The translations under genes and the position numbers were made by a program. The notes below the pieces were generated by a model, which ran no database searches, was not told where the DNA came from, and worked only from the letters and a program-made list of their open reading frames with translations. Source: Mauremys mutica (Eukaryota > Chordata > Testudines > Geoemydidae). Taken from it: DNA of 64,000 nt. Position 1 is the stretch's first letter; every line of letters starts with the position of its first letter. Positions 47,170-58,117 of the stretch are shown one piece after another. The stretch is from the NCBI RefSeq assembly GCF_020497125.1, contig NC_059081.1, forward strand, positions 16,401,105 through 16,465,104. Reading direction: 5' to 3'.

Positions 47170-47811
47170 TTAGGGGATGAAACTGGGATGGGGGCTTGGG
47201 TGAGGTGGGAAGGAAAGGACTTCCCAAAATTTAGGGTATGAGAGCTTTTCGGTACTTGAGCACTCTGCTGGGGTGCAGTGACAGTTTAAACGGCCTCTGG
47301 CGCCCCTCCTTCTGGTTATTTTGGGTGAGGGGGGTATGGGACTTTGTGGCGGGGGAGGGCGGTTGCAGATACACTGCAGGGGGGCTCTGTCCTCCTGCCT
47401 GAGGTCCTGCAGAACATGCACAAGGCACAGGAGCATGTCCGTTTGCTCCCTCATTAGTCCAAGCAGCGTTTGAGTCGCCTGCTTGTCTTCCTCACGCCAC
47501 CTCTCCTCCTGTTCGCTGTGTGAGCGCTGGTACAGAGAGAGGGTCTCCCTCCACTGGCTCTGCTGGTCCGCCTCGTCTCGGGAGCACCCCATAAGTTCAG
47601 CAAACATCTCGTCCCGTGTCTTTTTCTTTCGCCGCCTAATCTTTGCCAGCCTCTGTGAGGGGGATGCTGTGGCAGGTCTGGAGACAGTCGAAGCTGTGTG
47701 ATGGGAAAAAGGGAGTGAATTCCTTGCAAAGATAAATTTTTGCGAACAATGAACACAGTCTAGTCTGTCTCTGTGAATTCTGGGTTGAGATCCCAGTGCC
47801 TGATGGGGCAA
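47170..47811 (-). pseudogene. Harbinger Myb-like protein, C-terminal half
   Basis: This is a 213-codon frame. The central part reads RRRKKKTRDEMFAELMGCSR, then DEADQQSQWRETL and QTLLGLMREQTDMLL, the basic linker plus coiled-coil region that follows the SANT domain in reptile Harbinger accessory proteins. The first ~35 codons look like non-coding sequence read through. The SANT domain lies 1.5 kb upstream (about 49640-49346). It may be the 3' exon of a two-exon gene: a pyrimidine-rich tract and AG precede the homologous part near 47700. Confidence 0.7.
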
Positions 47812-49345
47812 AAACCATTTTTGCGGATGTCATCAGTCATCCCTTCCTCCGGGAAAGCTACAGCAGACAATCATTTCAAGCCTGTTTTCCCTGGATTGCC
47901 CTGGCAGACGCCACAGTGTGGAAACCATGGAGCCTGTTTTGCCTTTTGTGCCTGTCACCGTATGTGTACTAGATGCCGCTGACAGAGGCGGTCCAGCAGC
48001 GCTACACAGCAGCATGCTTTTGCTTTTGCATGACAGCAGAGATGGTTACCAGCCATACTGTACCATCTACCATACCATAAATTGGTAATAAGATGGGCAT
48101 GGTTACCAGTCCTTTTGCACTGCACCATTTGCTGCTGTCATAAGTGCCCCTGGCTGCTCTTAGCCAGGGGTGCAAAAGCCAAAATTGGGAATGACTCCCT
48201 GAGTCAATCCCTCCTTTTTGGTATGTAAAAATAGAATCAGTCCTGCCTAGAATATGGGCAAGTGTACCAGAGAACCACTGTATCAGAGAACCAGAGAGCA
48301 CAGCTGCTCTGTGTCAGATCCTGCATAGATTATGAGCTGTATGCTATTCACAGGGGGTGCTCCTGCAACAACCCCACCTGTTCATTCCATTCTTCCCCAG
48401 CCTTCCTGGGCTACCATAGCATTGTCCCCCCACTTGTGTGATGAAGTAATAAAGAATGCAGGAATAAGACACAGTGACTTGTTAGTGAGAAATGAGTGGA
48501 AGGCAGCCTCCAGTTGCTATGATAGTCCAGATAGGACATTAAGGAGTGTGGAGGAGAGGAGCCCAGCATCCTGCTGCTAGTTCAGGGGCAATTGAATCTT
48601 TTCTTTACACATGAAGGGTCGGGGCTGATGAAGCTCAGCCCCCTGTTGCTATGATGACGATGGTTATCAGCCATACTGTACCATCTACCAGGAAAAATTA
48701 GGACCAGGCGCCCTTGATCGACCTAACAGATGCTAGTCAGCATGGTTACCAGTCCTTTTGCACTGCCCCATGTGCCAATAGACTGATGATGATGACGATG
48801 GATATCAGTCTTATTGTACCATCAGCCATCCATAGCGTGGGGGGAGCAAGGATGTTGGTGTTGAGTGCTGCACCATCGCGTCTATCTGCAGCATTCAGTA
48901 AAGATAGGGTGACATGTAAAAGAGTCAAGAGAGGATTGTTTTCCCTTTCACTTCTGGGGGTGGGTGGGGGTCTGCGTAAATTGCCGAGCTATGCCCTGAC
49001 CCACCGCGGACACTGTTTTTGACCCTAGAAGCATTTGGAGCTCAGCCAAGAATGCAAATCCTTTTCGGAGACAGCAGGAACTGTGGGATACCTTGCATCC
49101 TCAGTCCCCCCTCCCTCCATGAGCGTCCATTTGATTCTTTGGGTTTCCGTTACGCTCGTCACGCAGCAGCGTGCTGAGTCTCTGCTATGCCGTCTGTCCG
49201 GAGATTTTTTAAAAATACTTTGGACCAGGCGTAACATTACAGTAATTCCCCTAATTACATGCAGGAGTCTCCGAGCGAGATCACCCTGAGGACGGTCACT
49301 GAAGGAGATAGAGAGCGCATGCTGCGTGAAAGCCAGAGTCCATGG

Positions 49346-49640
49346 TCAGAGTCCATGGTCACTGGTGGGGCAGTGGTGGCAGGCTCCGTAGCGTCCGTTT
49401 GCTGCTTTGATTTTTTGGTAGCCTTGTCTGGGGTCCTTGATTTTCACGCGGCGCTGCGTTGCATCCCGCCTGTATCCTCTGTCTCTCATGGCTTTGGAGA
49501 CCTTCTCGTAGGTCTTTGCATTCCGTTTTTTGGAGCGCAGCTCCGAAAGCACAGACTCATCGCCCCACACAGCAATGAGATCCAAGACTTCCCGGTCAGT
49601 CCATGCTGGGGCCCTCTTTCTATTCAGAGATTACATGAAC
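49346..49640 (-). pseudogene. Harbinger Myb/SANT DNA-binding domain
   Basis: The - strand frame reads NRKRAPAWTDREVLDLIAVW, then SELRSKKRNAKTYEKVSKAM and YRRDATQRRVKIKDPRQGYQ, a complete trihelix/Myb-SANT domain with its three aromatic/helix anchors. A TAA stop lies just upstream of the NRKRAP segment, after an ATG at about 49637, and the frame ends soon after the domain. In active elements this protein binds subterminal DNA and recruits the transposase. The domain itself is little damaged, suggesting a younger age than the copy at 18.8-23.7 kb. Confidence 0.8.
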
Positions 49641-50569
49641 TCCTCTGCTGGAGAGCTCTGCATTGCTGCCGGTGCTGCTGAGCTCGCCCCGATGTCCAAC
49701 CACGAAATGAGATTCTAACTGTCCAGACAGGAAAAGGAATTCAAATTTTCCCGGGGCTTTTCCTGTGTGGCTGGTCAGAACATCCAAGCTCGGACTGCTG
49801 TCCAGAGCGTCAACAGAGTGGTGCAGTGTGGGATAGCTCCCGGAGCTAGTAAGTTCGATTTGCATCCACACCTAGCCAAATTCTACATAGCCATGTCGAA
49901 TTTAGCGCTACTCCCCTCGTCGGGGTGGAGTACCGAATTCGAACTAAAGAGCCCTCTATGTCGAATTAAATGGCTTCCTGGTGTGGACGGGTGTGCGGTT
50001 AATTCGAATTAACGCTGCTAAATTCGAATTAAAGTCCTAGTGTAGACCAGGCCTTAGATTTTTCAATCCCTAAACATCTTCCTGTATTCTTTGTGACATA
50101 TTTTTGTTTAGCATCTTAGGAAACACCATCTTGGTGCCTTTCAGTTAGGACTGAGAACTCCCTCTTCTATTGATTATACTGTAAACTGGGAATATGCCGT
50201 CTGAACAACAGTCTTAATTACTTTCTGCAGGGTCTCCTCTTGAGCAGTACCTCTAGCAATCACTGTCCAAATTTTCTCTGAGACCAGAGAGGTCTCCGTT
50301 TTTTGTTTTTTAAATCAGATTGATATGTACAACATCTATTTCTGGACTTTGCTCCACTGCACTTTGGTCAAATGCTCTAGACTGTGTATCTATAGCTACC
50401 AACATAGGTGCTGGAACTGGGGAAGTGGTTTCCATCATAGACAGGGTTTACAGTTTGATTCAATAGCTCTCAGCACTCTCACTGTAAAAATTGTTCCAGC
50501 ACCCCTGAACACCCCAAATCTCTCCCAGGTTGTGTTCAATTTTCAGGTCATACATTTGTAACTGGAAAA

Positions 50570-52950
50570 AAATATCCTCTGTATTGTTAGGGGGCAGGTG
50601 AGTGGGGGGAGCTTCCTTACGGCAATGGCAATAAGTGGTTTATGGTCAGTGGCAGTTAACGCACTAATCTCATAAATGAAGACATGACACTTTTGACATC
50701 TCTGGACTAAGACAAAAGCCTCTTTCTGAGTGTATTAGCACTTGGTTTTTGTTAGCATCCATGATGCATAAGCTGCTGGTCTCCAGTTTTGACCATATTG
50801 CTTTAAGAGGACTGAGCCAATACCCTCTTGGAATGCAGTGTGAACTACTTAGTTTTGCACTTATTGCCACAGTACTTGGGCTCTTTAATTAACTGCTTCA
50901 GTTTCTCAAGCTCCTGATTAAGATTTCCATCCCATGACCGTTAGACATTTTTGCACAGTAGCACTCTCATGTTGTTGGTTTGGGAAGCTAGACTGGGTAG
51001 AAATTTCCTTATGTAATTCACCATTCCAAGGAATCTTTGTATCCATTCCTTGTCTGCTGGGGCAGGAATGTTGCCAGTGGCCTCAATCTTACTGCGATCT
51101 ACCTGTACACATTGCAGTGTTAACTTCTCTCCCCAGTATGTTATTTCCATTACACAGCATTTACATTTTTGTTTGTTTTGCTTTAGCCCAGCAGCCAGGG
51201 CCAGTGCAACCATTTAGGTGACCTAGGCGGTTGCCTAGGGCACTAGGATTTGGGGGACGCCATTTTCTTCAGCAGCGACCCCAGCAGCCGGATCTTTGGC
51301 CGCCCCGGTCACCACCGGCATTTAAGCGGAGGGAGCTGGGGCAGGGGAGTGCGGGGAGGGCCGCCTGCAGCAAGTAAGGGGGGGCGGCACGCAGGCGAAC
51401 TCCCCGCCCCAGCTCACCCCTGCCCCGCCTCCTCCCCGAGCACGCCGTGGACGCTTCACTTCTCCCGCCTCCCAGGCTTACGGCACCTAAGCTGATTGGT
51501 GCTGCAAGCCTGGGAGGCGGGAGAAGTGAAGCAGCCACGGCGTGCTTGGGGAGGAGGTGGGGCAGGGGTGAGCTGCTTCACTTCTCTCGCCTCCCAGGCT
51601 TGCTGCACCAATCAGCTTAGGCGCCGCAAGCCTGGGAGGCGGGAGAAGTGAAGCAGCCATGGCGTGCTTGGGGTGCTCATGCTCGTGCGCGGAGCATGGG
51701 TGAGCTGGGGCGGGGGGATGCCTCAGAGTGGAGAGTGGGGGGTGGGAAGCTGCCGCAAGGGGGGTGCCTCAGGACGGAGAGGGGAGAGCTGCTGGGTGGG
51801 GGGGGGCACCTCAGGGTGAGGGCGCAGGGGGGGAGGGCGTAAGGTAGAAGTTTCGCCTAGGGCGCGAAACATCCTTGCACCGTCCCTGCCAGCAGCTCTG
51901 CTTCTTTCCAAAGCTGCACAGAGCCTCTGATTGTGCTCTTCTACTGTTTTTCCACTAAATCAAAACATCATGTATGTAAAACCTTAGTGCTCCCTGTACC
52001 CTCAAAAATTTGTTGTATTTTGAATATACGCAGATGTGTGCTCTCTTTTCCTAAGGGCACCTGCCAGACCTCCGATGATGCATTAGCCGTTTCCCCCCAA
52101 ATTTCTTCCTTTATAGATCATGGGAAATGTTCCCTTTTTACATATGCATATACAAAAAAAAATTACATAAGCAAAGAGTTCTATTTCCCCCACCCACATA
52201 CAATGACCAACAAGGATACCCACTCTGTTGGTCCTTCAATTTGCCCTATGATTCCCAGCTCCATCTTTTAAGCTCTGCCTTAGGGCACAGAGGAACCTTC
52301 CTAGAGGCATGAATAGTAGTGTGGTTTCTCTTTCACCTCTATTCTGCACTCCGAGAGTTTCCCTATTCCATGGAAGACATCCTGAAACTCAACAGATTTG
52401 ATTCCCCAGTCCATCCAAAGAGTGCACCACCTTGATAAAATTAAGGGCTTGATACACTTTTAACTCAATATTGGTTGTTTTTTCTCCTCATACGATTACA
52501 AATTGTATCTTTTCCAATTTATTACCTATACATTCTGTTCCCATACTCCTTTAGTGAGGATAAACTCACCTCTATAAGCCCTGAGTTTTATCCATTTATC
52601 TTCTTCTACCCATGGCTTTTCTTTTAGTGTTACTAACAGCGTTTCTGGCAGTGATTGGCTTGTGCGCTGGTGTACAATCTAAAATCAATAAATGTCCCAT
52701 TTGTTTTCAGATTGATAGTCCAATCATCCTCTATTGCCATGTTGTCCATTGCTCCTAAGAAGAATTCTTCTGGGGTAGTGGTGCTGTCGTGGTCCTCTTT
52801 GTCCATGCTGTGCACATTCTGCTGGTGTGTGCAAACTCTTGCGGAGTGATGTAATCTATTGCTTTTCTTTAGGGCTAACCCCCACTGTGTAGATGCAGCA
52901 AGTTTAATGGAAGAATGCTTCTGTCAACCTAGCTATCATTGCTCAGGGAG
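50570..52950 (-). pseudogene. Decayed Ty3/gypsy pol (protease to RNase H), cut by a hAT MITE
   Basis: In - strand order: a protease-like segment near 52810-52640 (EEFFLGAMDN, then FRLYTSAQAN where LDTGAQAN is expected, so the catalytic Asp is lost). RT fingers follow near 52400-52200 (ECRIEVKEK, TEWVSLLVIV), then RT palm sequence near 52110-51930. The hAT MITE at 51888-51196 comes next. After it are the RT thumb/connection ITYWGEKLTLQCVQVDRSKI and RFLGMVNYIRKFLPSLASQT (51190-50940), and degraded RNase H to about 50570. Many stops. It is a different lineage from the young element at 30733-35343. No LTRs were found. Confidence 0.78.
51196..51888. mobile_element. GC-rich hAT MITE inside gypsy pol, perfect 8-bp target duplication
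   Basis: The left end is CAGGGCCAGTGCAACCATTT; the right end on the - strand is CAGGGACGGTGCAAGGATGT. CCAGCAGC is duplicated at 51188-51195 and 51889-51896. The interior contains three copies of a CAAGCCTGGGAGGCGGGAG-type segment in both orientations (about 51462-51660). Reading the gypsy pol across the insertion restores the RT order. Confidence 0.92.
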
Positions 52951-52962
52951 GTGATGTCCTAC

Positions 52963-53107
52963 CAGGGCCGGCTCTAGGCACCAGTGTTCCAAGAATGTGC
53001 TTGGGGTGGGGCGGCTTTTTTTTTTTTTTGCTTCGGCGGCAGCACTCCAGCTTTTTTTTATTTTTATTTTTTTGCTTGGGGTGGCAAAAAACCTGGAGCT
53101 GGCTCTG
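52963..53107. mobile_element. 145-bp hAT MITE
   Basis: It starts CAGGGCCGGCTCTAGGCACC and ends GGAGCTGGCTCTG. The flanks TGTCCTAC (52955-52962) and TGTCCTGC (53108-53115) match at seven of eight positions. The core has two T-rich runs and the phrase GCTTGGGGTGG. Same family as 12536-12969. Confidence 0.82.
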
Positions 53108-53145
53108 TGTCCTGCAGTGACAGAAAAACTCCTTCCTTCAGTGTA

Positions 53146-53227
53146 GGCTGTATCTACACTATGGGGTTAGGCCAGCATAGCTACAACTATAGCTATGCTG
53201 TATAGTCTTCTTAATGTAGACATGGCC
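53146..53227. mobile_element. Mini Harbinger-type MITE (putative)
   Basis: The termini GGCTGTATCTACACTATG and, on the - strand, GGCCATGTCTACATTAAG share the TGTCTACA core of local Harbinger ends. The interior is palindromic (CATAGCTACAACTATAGCTATG). A TWA duplication is not clear. Confidence 0.5.
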
Positions 53228-53229
53228 TA

Positions 53230-54160
53230 TGACTGTTACCTTCAGATTAACTGTAGTATCAATTTGTTTACTTTCTATTGCAGAGGTGACTTGGGGAAGG
53301 CTGAGATTCTTCCTCTCCAAACAAATGAGAGACAAATACATGACAACTATACTGGAGGACAAGAGGCCTGCTGTGATGTGGAGAGAAAACATGTGGTGGG
53401 AGAGGGACATGGGTCAGAAATATTTTGAACTTAAGCCAACAAAAAGCCTTTCACATCTTCACTTTCTTTGCTTTTGAGATTTCATTCAAGTTTTGGAGTT
53501 TTTAAGCCAGACGAAGTGAGGCGATGAGGTGTTTCTGTCAAGCACCTTGAACATGGGAGCCAATCACAGCAGAGTTATTAGAGTCAATTAGGGCAGATTT
53601 GCATATTCACAACATGGCTATTGAGAAAAACTCTGCAGAGAGATTGCAAATCTAATAATGGCTGTCAGCCATTCAGAACACAGTGATTAGCATAGTGTAT
53701 GGTAATTGAGAAATAACCATATAATTATTATGCAAATTGGGCACCCATAACCAATCAGTGTGCCTGGAATTACACATCTGGGAAAAAATGTACTTATGAG
53801 CCAGTAACTATATAGTATCCCTGCACACTGAAAGAGGTTAATCTACAAATAATTTACATAAAATGTGATGGCATCTGTCAGATGAGTTTGTTGTTCCTAG
53901 ATCAGTTCCCATTTATAATTTTTACCAACTACCACACTCGGAGGTCTGATCCTGTGAACACTTTGCAGGACTGGCCCATTAACAAGAGAGCAGATTGGCC
54001 ACGAACTGAATGGCATGCAAAATGCTCTGTCCTTCCACTTCCTAGATGCGTTGCCAAGGCAGCATGGGGGAAAGGTTGCACTGCAACTACCTGTGCAATA
54101 CCTATTATGTGGGAGAGAAGACTTTGCTTAACCGAGCTATCAATCAAGCAACTTTCTCCA
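53230..54160. other. Gene-free stretch
   Basis: AT-rich with several ATGCAAAT/ATTTGCAT-like octamers (e.g. 53599, 53730), but no gene or repeat termini recognised. Confidence 0.45.
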
Positions 54161-54274
54161 GAACTAAGCCCTGCTCTACACGACAGAGAAAGGTTGACTT
54201 AAAGCAGTTTATGTTGACCTAACTCATTAAACGTCTACACTAAAATGTAGCTCCCACTGATGTAACTCACCCAC

Positions 54275-55943
54275 CGTGACACATCATGTGAGATATCATT
54301 AAAAAAGTTATGATCTACTGAATATAATTATCCTGAAGTTAGGAACATTGTCTGTGCATCTGTTAGAAAATGTGCTTACACCTGGGGAATGTCCACTAGG
54401 CAGAATTCAATAAGTCTAGATGACTGGCTGGGAAGGGCCTTTAGAGAAAACAATAGGCCTTTCGAAGAAGTTTATCTCCCAACGGGGAGCCTTTCTGAGG
54501 ATGCTACAAACAGCCTCTGAGTCATGTGGCCAGATCACCTGGTACTGGACTCCATCATGGAACACCAGTGTTTTTCCTAGGGGTGGAAGTAACTTAAAGG
54601 ACTTACCAGTACGCTGGAGTCCTGAGCAGGGGGCATGGCCTCAACCGAAAGAGGCGGGGCCTTTAAATACCCAGGCCCTTTAAATCAAGATTTAAAGGCC
54701 CAGGGTCTCCGGCTGCAGCTGGGAGCCCCGGGGCCTTTAAATCACACCCGGCGCTCTCAGCTGCAGAGGCAGCTAGGAGCCCTGGGGCTCAGAGGCAATT
54801 TAAAGGGCCTGGGGCTCCCTACAGTGGCCGGAGCTCTGGGCCCTTTAAGTCTGTGCCCGAGCCCCAGGGTAGCGGTGGCAGGGCTCCGGCGGTGATTTAA
54901 AGGGCCCAGGGCTTCCTGCAGCAGCGGTGGCCGGAGCCCCGGGCCCTTTAAATCACCTCCCGAGCCCCACTGCTGGAGCCCCAGGGTAGCGGTGGCAGGG
55001 CTCCGGCGGTGATTTAAAGGGCCCAGGGCTTCCTGCAGCAGCCGAAGCCCCGGGCCCTTTAAATCACCAGCCTGAGGAAGCTGGTCTGGTCCAGCACGGC
55101 GTACTGGGTATTGCCAGTAGTCCGTACCGTACCGGCTTACTTTCACCTCTGGTTTTTCTACTGAAAGGTGTCGGAACCAACTTGGAGGCAAAGGGTTCCT
55201 GCCATATGCAAAAGTTATTTAAGGCAGGGGAGGTTCTTCACTGACTCCCCACCCAAAGGAGACTCTTGGAAACACATGAGGAACAAGGACTGAACTGGAG
55301 GAATACCTGGGTTCTTAAGCTTCAAGCAAGGGCAGATGGCCCCTTTAGAATCTCTGCAACTTGCTTAAATCATCATTTAGGGTGAGAAGGTGTTACTCAT
55401 ATCCAATCTCTTTAGTATATTAAGCTTAGGTTGCATTTTGTTTATTTGCTCGGTATTCTGCTTTCATCTCTTTGCTATTTCTTATAATCACTTAAAAATC
55501 TATCTTTTGTAGCTAATAAATTTGTTTTTGCTTTAGCACAACCCAGTGTGTGGGAGTTATAACTCGGGGCAGAAAGCTGTTGTATATTCCTCTTCACATT
55601 GAGGGAGGGGGCAAATTTCATGAGCTTACGCTGTACAGTTCCCTGTGCAGTGCAAAAGGGTATAATTTTGGGTTTACACCCCAGAGGGGGGTGAGTGCCT
55701 AAGTGGCTGGGAAGTTCCTTAGCTGAAGCCTTTCCATGCAGAGCTGATCACAGCATCTGTATGTTTCTGCAGCCGGATGTGTCCCTACCTGTATGTGTGC
55801 TGGAGAAGGTGCAGACTGGAGCCTAGGAGAGGGCTTGGCAGTCTGGTCACAGTAGTATAGTCTAAAGGGAGCCCAGGCTGGTGGGTCAGGAAGGCTCAGT
55901 GGTACCCCAGTTCCAGATGGCACCCTGGGGGGAACCCATCACA
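54275..55943 (+). mobile_element. Solo LTR inserted in the MITE, itself carrying a hAT MITE
   Basis: It starts CGTGACACATCATGTGAGAT (the expected TG now reads CG) and ends GGAACCCATCACA. CCCAC is duplicated at 54270-54274 and 55944-55948. AATAAA lies at 55515-55520, giving + orientation. Without the nested hAT MITE it is about 1.09 kb. No internal region or second LTR remains, so it is a recombination product of an LTR element (endogenous retrovirus or gypsy type; not decided). Only the LTR is present, with no coding sequence. Confidence 0.82.
54577..55151. mobile_element. hAT-like MITE nested in the solo LTR
   Basis: The left end is CTAGGGGTGGAAGTAACTTA; the right end on the - strand is CAGAGGTGAAAGTAAGCCGG. 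GTTTTTC is repeated on both flanks (54570-54576 and 55152-55158), one base short of a typical hAT duplication. The interior consists of GC-rich arms repeating TTTAAAGGGCCC in both orientations. No transposase. Confidence 0.75.
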
Positions 55944-56339
55944 CCCACTACACCAACTTGATAATTTCATCTCCGCAAGAGGTGTAGCACTTAGGTCGAT
56001 GCAGTGTCAGCGTAAACATTGCGACTGTTGCTGCCTTTTCGAAGCCATCCCACAATGCCCCACACTGACAATTAAATTGGTGCAAGCACTCCTGGTGAAG
56101 ACACACACCACCAATACAAGGAGCATAGTGGGAATATGCAAAAGCGATGTAGTTATTGTGGCGGTGGTACATTGATGTAACCTAGGTCGACTTAATTATG
56201 TAGTGTAGACTTGCCCTAAAGTCACACAGGGATTAAAGCAGAAAGCTAACCATAGAAGAACTATTTACATAAGCATTACTCCAGCCACAATAATCTGTAT
56301 TACCTATCTATGCATTTGTATGCCCTCCCTCCACATTAC

Positions 56340-57110
56340 TGGTAGTATCTTATCAAACAAATCCACAATAGATGACTGGTGTCTCCCCATACTGGGGGGA
56401 GGCACAATATAAAGAGGAGGACATGTGACCACCCCATGTGTCTCCCCTGCCCAATGACACCCCCTCTTCTGCTCCCAGCCCGGGGCTACCACGCTGTCCC
56501 TGCCCCATGTTGCCTGCGGGGGTGGAGGATACTTGGTCCTTCTCTTCCTGCACCTCCCCCACCCCCTGGCACATTCAGCTGCTCTCCCTGGCAGCCAGGA
56601 AGTGAGCGGGATGGAGCCACTTCTGCCTCCCTGGCTGGGAGACAGCGGTGGCCCACTCTCTGCCCAGGCTTGGCTGCCAGTGGGAGGAGGGGAGCTCTGG
56701 CTCACTTGGTCCTTGTCCCTGCAGCAAGGCCCAGGTGGGGGGTAGCCTGCTGCTGCCTCAGTTCCTGCCATGTTTTTGGCTTGCTCAGCTCCTGTCCCCA
56801 GCAGCTGGGGCAGAAGCAGGATGCCCCCCTCCTGGGCCCTGCTTCTGGGACAGGGACCGAGTGAGCTAGAGCGCCCCCATCCCAGCCGCCGAACCCGGGC
56901 AGGGAGTGGGCTGCCACTGCCTCCTAGCCAGGCTTTCTCAGGAATTCCCTGCCCGGCTGCCAGAAAGAGAAGCCAAATGTACCGGGGGAAGGGGAGAGTG
57001 CAGGGAGAGAAGGACAGAGCCCCTCTTCCTCCACGCCCCTGGCAGGGAAGTCGGTGGGGGGGGCACTTGACCCCCATCCACCCACGTGTCATCTCTGAAC
57101 ATTGCAGGAG
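56340..57110. repeat. GC-rich island, probable repeat
   Basis: C- and G-rich with long chance frames on both strands (262 codons on the -). A CAATATAAAGAGG box is at 56404-56416. No terminal repeats or target duplication were found, so its nature is open; a MITE core or LTR is likely given the similar islands nearby. Confidence 0.35.
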
Positions 57111-57739
57111 TTAATGTTACCTGGCCTATGGAGAGAGCAGGCTGCAGGTAGAATGTCAGATCTGCATCTAACTTGCACACACATAATCATTTTTTTTGAG
57201 CTTCCTACATTACCCTCATTCTCTGGTTGATAAAGTGCTGACTGCAGCCTTCCAGCACTGCTGTGTGCTAACAGTGGAAAGAAATGCTATCTTACACATG
57301 GGGGCTTCTGCACAAGACTGATGACTGACGACCAGTATTGTCAACCTCAAGACATCAAAAATCATGAGTAAGACCCTTAAAACCAATCAGATTAGCCCAC
57401 AGTGGGAGATGGCAGCCAATTTCTTTATTAAGGGCAGCCTCACTTCCCCTTGCAGATAGACTGTAAGGAAATGGTGACCCTCTTGCTGGTTTCAGTCCCA
57501 TTGATAGTAATAGGGGATTGTGGCCATTTTGAGTAAGGGAACATTCATGAGTTACAACCTTTCGTCATGTTTTCATTAGACAGGTGAAAAAAAACCCAAC
57601 TCTCCTGCCCCAAAAGCATAAGAGTTGTAATAAAATTGCAAGACTTGGCAATACTGTTGGACATGTTAGGCAATGTTGGGCAAAACCCAATGAGCAGCAG
57701 ATAGATCAAGTGAGTGCTGTAAAGAACCATTTCTTCTTA

Positions 57740-58117
57740 TACAAGAACAAGGGTCCATCCATGGAAATTAATTTAAAAATAATAAAAGAAAATTTGGAAT
57801 ACAATACAAAATTGACCGGTGGAACTCATTGCCACAAGATATTTGTAAGGCAAAGAGCTTAATAAGATCCCCCAAAAGATTAGACATACATATGAATAAT
57901 AATAGTATAATCTACTGCTACACTAATTAGAATAAAATATATGAGAGCTATCAACCTTCATACTGCAGACAACCATTAACTATCTGTGATTAGGAAGAAT
58001 CTTCCCTTATAGATATATTATTGCATAATTATCCATGTTGGGTATTTCAGACCTTCGTGAGAGGATCCTGGACTAGATGGACAATTGTTCTGATCTAATA
58101 TGGCAGCTCCTGTGTAC
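57740..58117 (+). mobile_element. Old CR1-type LINE 3' end
   Basis: GGTGGAACTCATTGCCACAA, then GATCCTGGACTAGATGGACA and CTAATATGGCAGCTCCTGTG, follow the order of the CR1 3' UTR. More diverged than the copy at 40672. 5'-truncated and non-coding. Confidence 0.7.

Larger units (their letters stand above)
45684..50053 (+). mobile_element. PIF/Harbinger transposon with both ends, internally deleted
   Basis: The left end is GGGTATGTCTACACTACAAG; the right end on the - strand is GGCCTGGTCTACACTAGGAC. TTA is duplicated at 45681-45683 and 50054-50056. Both subterminal regions are dense in TTCGAAT/ATTCGAA. It carries a deleted transposase on the + strand and a broken Myb/SANT gene on the - strand, tail to tail, the standard two-gene Harbinger plan. 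Imperfect repeats of the phrase CAGCCATACTGTACCATCTA at 48038 and 48669 lie in the 5' part of the Myb transcription unit. Confidence 0.9.
54168..56216. mobile_element. Harbinger-type MITE, outermost of a three-level nest
   Basis: The left end is GCCCTGCTCTACACGACAGA; the right end on the - strand is GGGCAAGTCTACACTACATA. TAA flanks both sides (54165-54167 and 56217-56219). The left arm ends at 54274 and the right arm resumes at 55949 after a solo LTR. Without the insert the MITE is about 375 bp, a size and content (GGTCGAC-rich) I recognise for a common turtle MITE. Confidence 0.8.

Noticed and set aside
54757..55191. 144-codon - strand frame with internal protein repeats
   Set aside because: The protein repeats simply reflect the inverted TTTAAAGGGCCC arms of the nested MITE.
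56304..57092. 262-codon - strand frame
   Set aside because: GC-rich island with open frames on both strands, no recognisable domain, no start or splice support.
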